A stretch of DNA of 8,211 nucleotides, taken from assembly GCA_022759285.1 (NCBI GenBank), contig JAEMPM010000137.1, positions 13,802 through 22,012 of the forward strand, written 5' to 3'. How positions within the stretch are numbered: position 1 is the first letter of the stretch; every line of letters begins with the position of its first letter. Source of the stretch: Thermocrinis sp. Lineage in GTDB: Bacteria; Aquificota; Aquificia; Aquificales; Aquificaceae. Below are positions 4,872 through 8,211 of the stretch, piece by piece. Made by a program: the position numbers and the translations under genes. The notes beneath the pieces are model-generated. The model was given only the letters and a program-made list of their open reading frames with translations. It did no database searches and was not told where the DNA came from.

Positions 4872-6224
4872 GAGAGAAGTAAAAAGATAGGTAAAAATGC
4901 TTGCGAAAAGTCCCGCAAGGAGGGAAAACTCGTACTCAAAGCGGTAGTGTAAAACTGCCCAGACGAAAAATCCCGAAAACATGCTAGCCATTGCGGAGTG
5001 TGGATTAGAACCCTTGAAGTAAAGTCCAGCCACCAAAGGAACAAACAAAGACACCAAGCTCAGGGCGGAGGAGTCTCCCACCAGGTGAAAGATGGACTCT
5101 CCACTGAGGGCAAAGAGAAGGGAAATAAAGCTTATCAAAATCACAGAAAACCTAGTGAGCCAAAGAAAACCTCTGTCGGAGAGGTTTTTAAACATCGGTC
5201 TCAGAATGTTTTCACTTAGAATTGCGGAAGGTGCAAGAATGGCAGAACTGGATGTGCTCATTATGGCAGATAGCAGTGCTCCAAAGAATAGAACCTTTGT
5301 AAGGGTAGATGTATGTTCCATAATCAGTGTAGGAAGCATTAATTGGGAGTCAAGTTTCAAGAGCTCTGGGTACTTTACCTTTGCAAAGACCGCAAGGATC
5401 AGAGGAATAAGGGCAACGGTCAGATACATAAAGCCAGCAGCAATGGAAGAATAGACTGCAACCCTTTCTGAACGAGAGGACATAATCCTTTGGAAGACAT
5501 CCTGCTGGGGTATGGAACCAAGCCCTATGGTAATAAGGGCAGTGATAAATAGCAAAAACTCGTGGGGATCCAAAGAAGGAAAGAACTTGTAAAACTCCGG
5601 TGGTTGGGAAGCTAAGACTTGAGGAATTTGACTAAACCCTTGAGAAACTTCATACAGGGCAGCCAAAAGCCCCACTATGATCATTATGGTTTGGATAAAA
5701 TCCGTAAGGGAAACTGCCCACATACCACCTAAAAATGTATAAAAGATCACCACCAAAGAACCTATAACAGTTCCAAGCTTTATGCTAATACCAGTGGTTA
5801 TGTTCAGGATCAAACCTATGGCAAGCATCTGGGCACCGATCCAACCAAAGTAGGATGCTATGAGCAAAAGGCTCGCCACAATTTCCGCCTTTCTGCCGTA
5901 AAACCTTCTGTAAAAATCCCCAAAGGTCAAGAGGTTCAGCCTATACAAGGGCTTTGCAAAGAATAAACCCACCAATACTAGGCAGAGGGCTGCGCCAAAG
6001 GGGTCTTCTATCACTCCCCAAAGCCCCTCCTTTGCCATCTGAGAGGATGCCCCCAAAACGGTTTCTGCCCCAAACCAGGTGGCAAAGGCAACAAAGGTAG
6101 CCATAAAAAAGGGAAGATTTCTTCCCGCCAAAAGGTAATCCTTTGAGTTCTGTACAAAGGTGCTTGCATAGACCCCTATTGCTATGGTGAGAAGTATGTA
6201 AAGAACTATAGAAAGAAGGAGCAT
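4818..6224 (-). CDS. Sodium:solute symporter (SSS family), substrate unknown
   Basis: The 468 residues form a strongly hydrophobic inner-membrane protein with about 13 likely transmembrane segments (roughly 2-20, 38-58, 74-92, 113-139, 149-168, 174-193, 223-240, 262-282, 308-335, 353-374, 385-403, 408-426, 433-455). It belongs with Na+-coupled transporters such as PutP, PanF and SGLT. Family features are KDYLLAGRNLP (28-38), the unwound first core helix ATWFGAETVLG (48-58), the charged loop GDFYRRFYGRK (102-112), IPQQDVFQRIMS (238-249), and the Ser/Thr-rich helix LLSAIMSTSSSAILAPS (317-333), where the Na2 sodium ligands of the family lie. Length is slightly below the usual 480-550. The substrate cannot be read from sequence; proline, pantothenate and monocarboxylates are all possible. 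The ATG is one base after the mnmG stop with no clear ribosome binding site, so translation is probably coupled to mnmG. The 3' end overlaps the mutase gene. Confidence 0.92.
   Translation of the reverse strand: MLLLSIVLYILLTIAIGVYASTFVQNSKDYLLAGRNLPFFMATFVAFATWFGAETVLGASSQMAKEGLWGVIEDPFGAALCLVLVGLFFAKPLYRLNLLTFGDFYRRFYGRKAEIVASLLLIASYFGWIGAQMLAIGLILNITTGISIKLGTVIGSLVVIFYTFLGGMWAVSLTDFIQTIMIIVGLLAALYEVSQGFSQIPQVLASQPPEFYKFFPSLDPHEFLLFITALITIGLGSIPQQDVFQRIMSSRSERVAVYSSIAAGFMYLTVALIPLILAVFAKVKYPELLKLDSQLMLPTLIMEHTSTLTKVLFFGALLSAIMSTSSSAILAPSAILSENILRPMFKNLSDRGFLWLTRFSVILISFISLLFALSGESIFHLVGDSSALSLVSLFVPLVAGLYFKGSNPHSAMASMFSGFFVWAVLHYRFEYEFSLLAGLFASIFTYLFTSLLSSVFSKAQRVSQHKVD
4893..4919 (-). terminator. 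Terminator-like hairpin inside the symporter 3' end
   Basis: On the minus strand CTTGCG (4919-4914) and CGCAAG (4905-4900) form a perfect six-pair stem with an eight-base loop, followed by CATTTTTA (T-run 4897-4893). This has the shape of a weak intrinsic terminator, but it lies about 75 bases before the symporter stop, so using it would cut the message short. In the plus direction the same hairpin falls 28 bases after the mutase stop but has no T-run. It could be chance. Confidence 0.25.
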
Positions 6225-6225
6225 C

Positions 6226-8070
6226 TTAGTCTAGCTTACCCAAAAATGCTAGCAAGGCTGTTATGGTGGCGGGTGTGATGCCATCTATCCTGCTAGCTTG
6301 CCCCACCGTTAGCGGTCTGAACTTTTTGAGCTTTTCCTTCGCTTCGTTTGTGAGACCGGGTACCTTGTCGTAGTCTATATCCTCTGGGATGGGTGTGTCC
6401 TCAAGCTTCTTTAATTTTTCGTTTAACTTCCTCTCTCTTTCTATGTATGGTTCGTATTTTAGCTGAATCTCCACCTCCTCCGCCACGTATGGGTGCTCTG
6501 GCACGCTAACCCCAAGCTCCTTTAGATCCCAGATGGAACGCTCAGAGGTCAAGAGTTGAGAAAGAGTGTAAGCCCTAACATCGGAACCTATTGCAACAGA
6601 AACCTTGTGTCCTTTGTAAAACTCAAGCCAAGATTGAATTTCATTTTCTAACTCTTTTACCAGTTTATACTGTTCTTCCGTCAAAAGCCCCAGTTCTCTT
6701 CCCAGCTTGGCAAGTCTTAAAATGGCATTGTCCTGTCTCAAGTAAAGCCTATACTCAGAACGTGAAGTGAAAAGTCTGTAGGGTTCCATCACGCCCTTTG
6801 TGGTAAGGTCATCTACCATTATACCAATGTAGCTTTCGTCCCTTCTAAGATATATGGGTTCTTTGCCAAAAGCTCTCAAAGCAGCGTTTATGCCAGCAAG
6901 AAGGCCTTGTCCAGCTGCTTCCTCGTACCCTGTGGTGCCGTTAAAGTTACCCGCATGAAAGAGTCCTCTTATTTTCTTGGTCTCCAAGGTGGGATACAGT
7001 TCTGTTGGGGGTACTACATCATACTCTATAGCGTAGGCAGGTCTTATCAGCTCTACCTTTTCAAGCCCGGGGATAGACCTATACATCTCCCACTGAACTT
7101 CCTCCGGTAAGGAGGTAGAAAGTCCGTTAGGGTAAATCTCTATGGTGTCCCAGCCTTCAGGTTCTAAAAATATTTGATGTCTTTCCTTTTCGGGGAACTT
7201 TACCACCTTGTCCTCTATGGAAGGACAGTATCTTGGTCCTATGCCCTTTATGAGCCCACCGTAGAGGGCGGTTCTATGGAGGTTCTTTCTTATGATCTCG
7301 TGGGTCTTTGGAGTGGTGTAAGTGATCCAGCAGAGGGCTTGAGGTTTACCCTTTTCAAACCAATAGCTTCCCACGGGTTCTGTCCAGAAGGAGAACTTTG
7401 GGGGTGGGTCATCACCTGGTGCTGGCTCAAGGCCGGAAAAATCTATGGTTCTTCTGTCCAATCTTGCAGGGGTACCCGTTTTGAACCTCATTAGTGGAAA
7501 GCCATGCCTTTTGTAAAAATCTGCCAATCCGGTGGAGTTTGGCTCCCAAGCCCTACCAGCCGGAAAGGCTTTATCGCCTATGTAAATAACTCCGTTTAAA
7601 AAAGTACCCGTACTGACCACCACAGCCTTTACTTTGTATTCAAGCCCAAGGCGAGTTTTTACTCCGACCACTCGGTTGTTTTCCACGATAATATCCACAA
7701 CCTCGTCCTGTTTTATGTGAAGGTTCTCCTGATTTTCGCAGACCCTCTTCATATACTCCCTGTATGCCTTTTTGTCCGCCTGAGCCCTCGGAGACCAAAC
7801 CGCTTTACCTTTACGTGTGTTTAACATCTTAAACTGAATACCCGTATGGTCTATAGCCTTTCCCATCTCTCCACCAAGGGCGTCTATCTCCCTCACCACA
7901 ATACCCTTTGCTACGCCACCTATAGCAGGATTGCAGGACATCTGTCCAATGGTGTCTACGTTCAGCACGAACATAACCGTCTTGGCACCCATACGGGCAC
8001 TCGCTAGCGCAGCCTCTATACCCGCATGACCACCACCAATAACTGCCACATCAAACTCATCCACCAACAT
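6226..8070 (-). CDS. mnmG: tRNA uridine-5-carboxymethylaminomethyl modification enzyme MnmG (GidA)
   Basis: MnmG is the FAD-dependent partner of the GTPase MnmE; together they install the cmnm5 group on wobble uridine 34 of certain tRNAs in the cytosol. From ATG 8070 the protein has 614 residues, close to the usual 610-630. It opens with the FAD-binding fold FDVAVIGGGHAGIEAALASARMG (GGGHAG at 12-17). SCNPAIGG (45-52) carries the first conserved Cys (46). GPRYCPSIEDKVVKFPEK (278-295) is a family signature with catalytic Cys282. GTTGYEEAAGQGLLAG (378-393) is the second signature. The C-terminal helical domain ends with QASRIDGITPATITALL (591-607), the region that contacts MnmE and tRNA. The frame can be extended to a TTG at 8148 (640 residues), but the extra 26 residues look non-coding and precede the standard start. 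No mnmE is in the window. No Shine-Dalgarno site precedes the ATG. The symporter gene follows after one base. Confidence 0.97.
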   Translation of the reverse strand: MLVDEFDVAVIGGGHAGIEAALASARMGAKTVMFVLNVDTIGQMSCNPAIGGVAKGIVVREIDALGGEMGKAIDHTGIQFKMLNTRKGKAVWSPRAQADKKAYREYMKRVCENQENLHIKQDEVVDIIVENNRVVGVKTRLGLEYKVKAVVVSTGTFLNGVIYIGDKAFPAGRAWEPNSTGLADFYKRHGFPLMRFKTGTPARLDRRTIDFSGLEPAPGDDPPPKFSFWTEPVGSYWFEKGKPQALCWITYTTPKTHEIIRKNLHRTALYGGLIKGIGPRYCPSIEDKVVKFPEKERHQIFLEPEGWDTIEIYPNGLSTSLPEEVQWEMYRSIPGLEKVELIRPAYAIEYDVVPPTELYPTLETKKIRGLFHAGNFNGTTGYEEAAGQGLLAGINAALRAFGKEPIYLRRDESYIGIMVDDLTTKGVMEPYRLFTSRSEYRLYLRQDNAILRLAKLGRELGLLTEEQYKLVKELENEIQSWLEFYKGHKVSVAIGSDVRAYTLSQLLTSERSIWDLKELGVSVPEHPYVAEEVEIQLKYEPYIERERKLNEKLKKLEDTPIPEDIDYDKVPGLTNEAKEKLKKFRPLTVGQASRIDGITPATITALLAFLGKLD

Positions 8071-8211
8071 AGGGATAAAATATATACTAGTGCAACTTAG
8101 GGAACTAAACAAGCAAGCAAATTGATCATCTCCCTGTGGCTCTTTCAAAAATACTTAAAAAGTTTAATTTAGTCCTTTTCCTTCAGAATTTTTAAGATGC
8201 ACTTTCTTTAG
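8071..8211 (-). promoter_or_regulatory. mnmG upstream region with a weak candidate promoter
   Basis: These 141 bases hold no convincing gene. On the minus strand TTGTTT (8112-8107) is followed after 17 bases by TAGTAT (8089-8084, 4 of 6 to TATAAT), overlapping the AT-rich TATATA (8086-8081). A start near 8077 would give mnmG a leader of only about 7 bases, in line with its missing Shine-Dalgarno site. At the right edge one minus-strand frame is open from 8211 to a TAA at 8166-8164 (15 codons). It could be the tail of an upstream gene but is too short to identify. Confidence 0.3.

Noticed and set aside
8071..8148. In-frame N-terminal extension of MnmG from a TTG at 8148.
   Set aside because: MnmG proteins normally begin just before the FAD-binding strand, as with ATG 8070. 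The 26 extra residues (Cys/Ser/Phe-rich) lie over the likely promoter region.
8164..8211. Possible 3' end of an upstream minus-strand gene at the right edge.
   Set aside because: Only 15 codons are visible before the stop and no motif can be recognised, so it is not called as a gene.
1..8211. CRISPR arrays, insertion sequences, tRNA or rRNA genes, riboswitches.
   Set aside because: No regularly spaced repeats, transposase motifs, terminal inverted repeats or tRNA-like cloverleaf sequences were seen, and almost all bases belong to recognised genes.

Overview
The window looks like ordinary chromosomal DNA of a thermophilic bacterium, most likely from the Aquificales (Hydrogenobacter/Thermocrinis/Aquifex group). 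Three things point there: Lys/Glu-rich proteins packed with almost no intergenic space; a RecG with the long helical N-terminal extension known from Thermotoga and Aquifex; and a short FlgM whose N-terminus and length match the Aquifex aeolicus protein as I remember it. The assignment is inference from protein character, since no database search was possible. I see no insertion sequence, CRISPR array, tRNA, rRNA or phage gene.

Layout, left to right. (1) Positions 1-3058, all on the minus strand and read from right to left: recG, a small acylphosphatase gene, then a secreted two-LysM protein that overlaps the acylphosphatase end and runs off the left edge. (2) Positions 3059-3655, a small flagellar island: flgM on the plus strand behind a sigma-28-like promoter, meeting flgJ (rod-binding domain only) on the minus strand with one base between their stop codons. 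(3) Positions 3654-4871, plus strand: an archaeal-type cofactor-independent phosphoglycerate mutase homologue, head to head with flgJ. (4) Positions 4818-8070, minus strand: mnmG followed after one base by a sodium:solute symporter, whose 3' end overlaps the 3' end of the mutase gene by 54 bp. (5) Positions 8071-8211: mnmG upstream region with no identifiable gene.

The genes serve different processes: DNA repair (RecG), tRNA wobble-uridine modification (MnmG), central carbon metabolism (the mutase homologue), solute uptake (symporter), flagellar control and assembly (FlgM, FlgJ), and envelope or peptidoglycan binding (LysM). The functional link I can defend is FlgM: its promoter resembles the target of the sigma factor it inhibits, which implies negative feedback. 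The compact layout, with convergent overlaps, head-to-head starts and very short leaders, is the most distinctive property of the region. I found no convincing new biological system. The best leads are the sigma-28/flgM loop, a metal-ligand substitution in the mutase homologue, and the shared symmetric -10 element between flgJ and the mutase gene.
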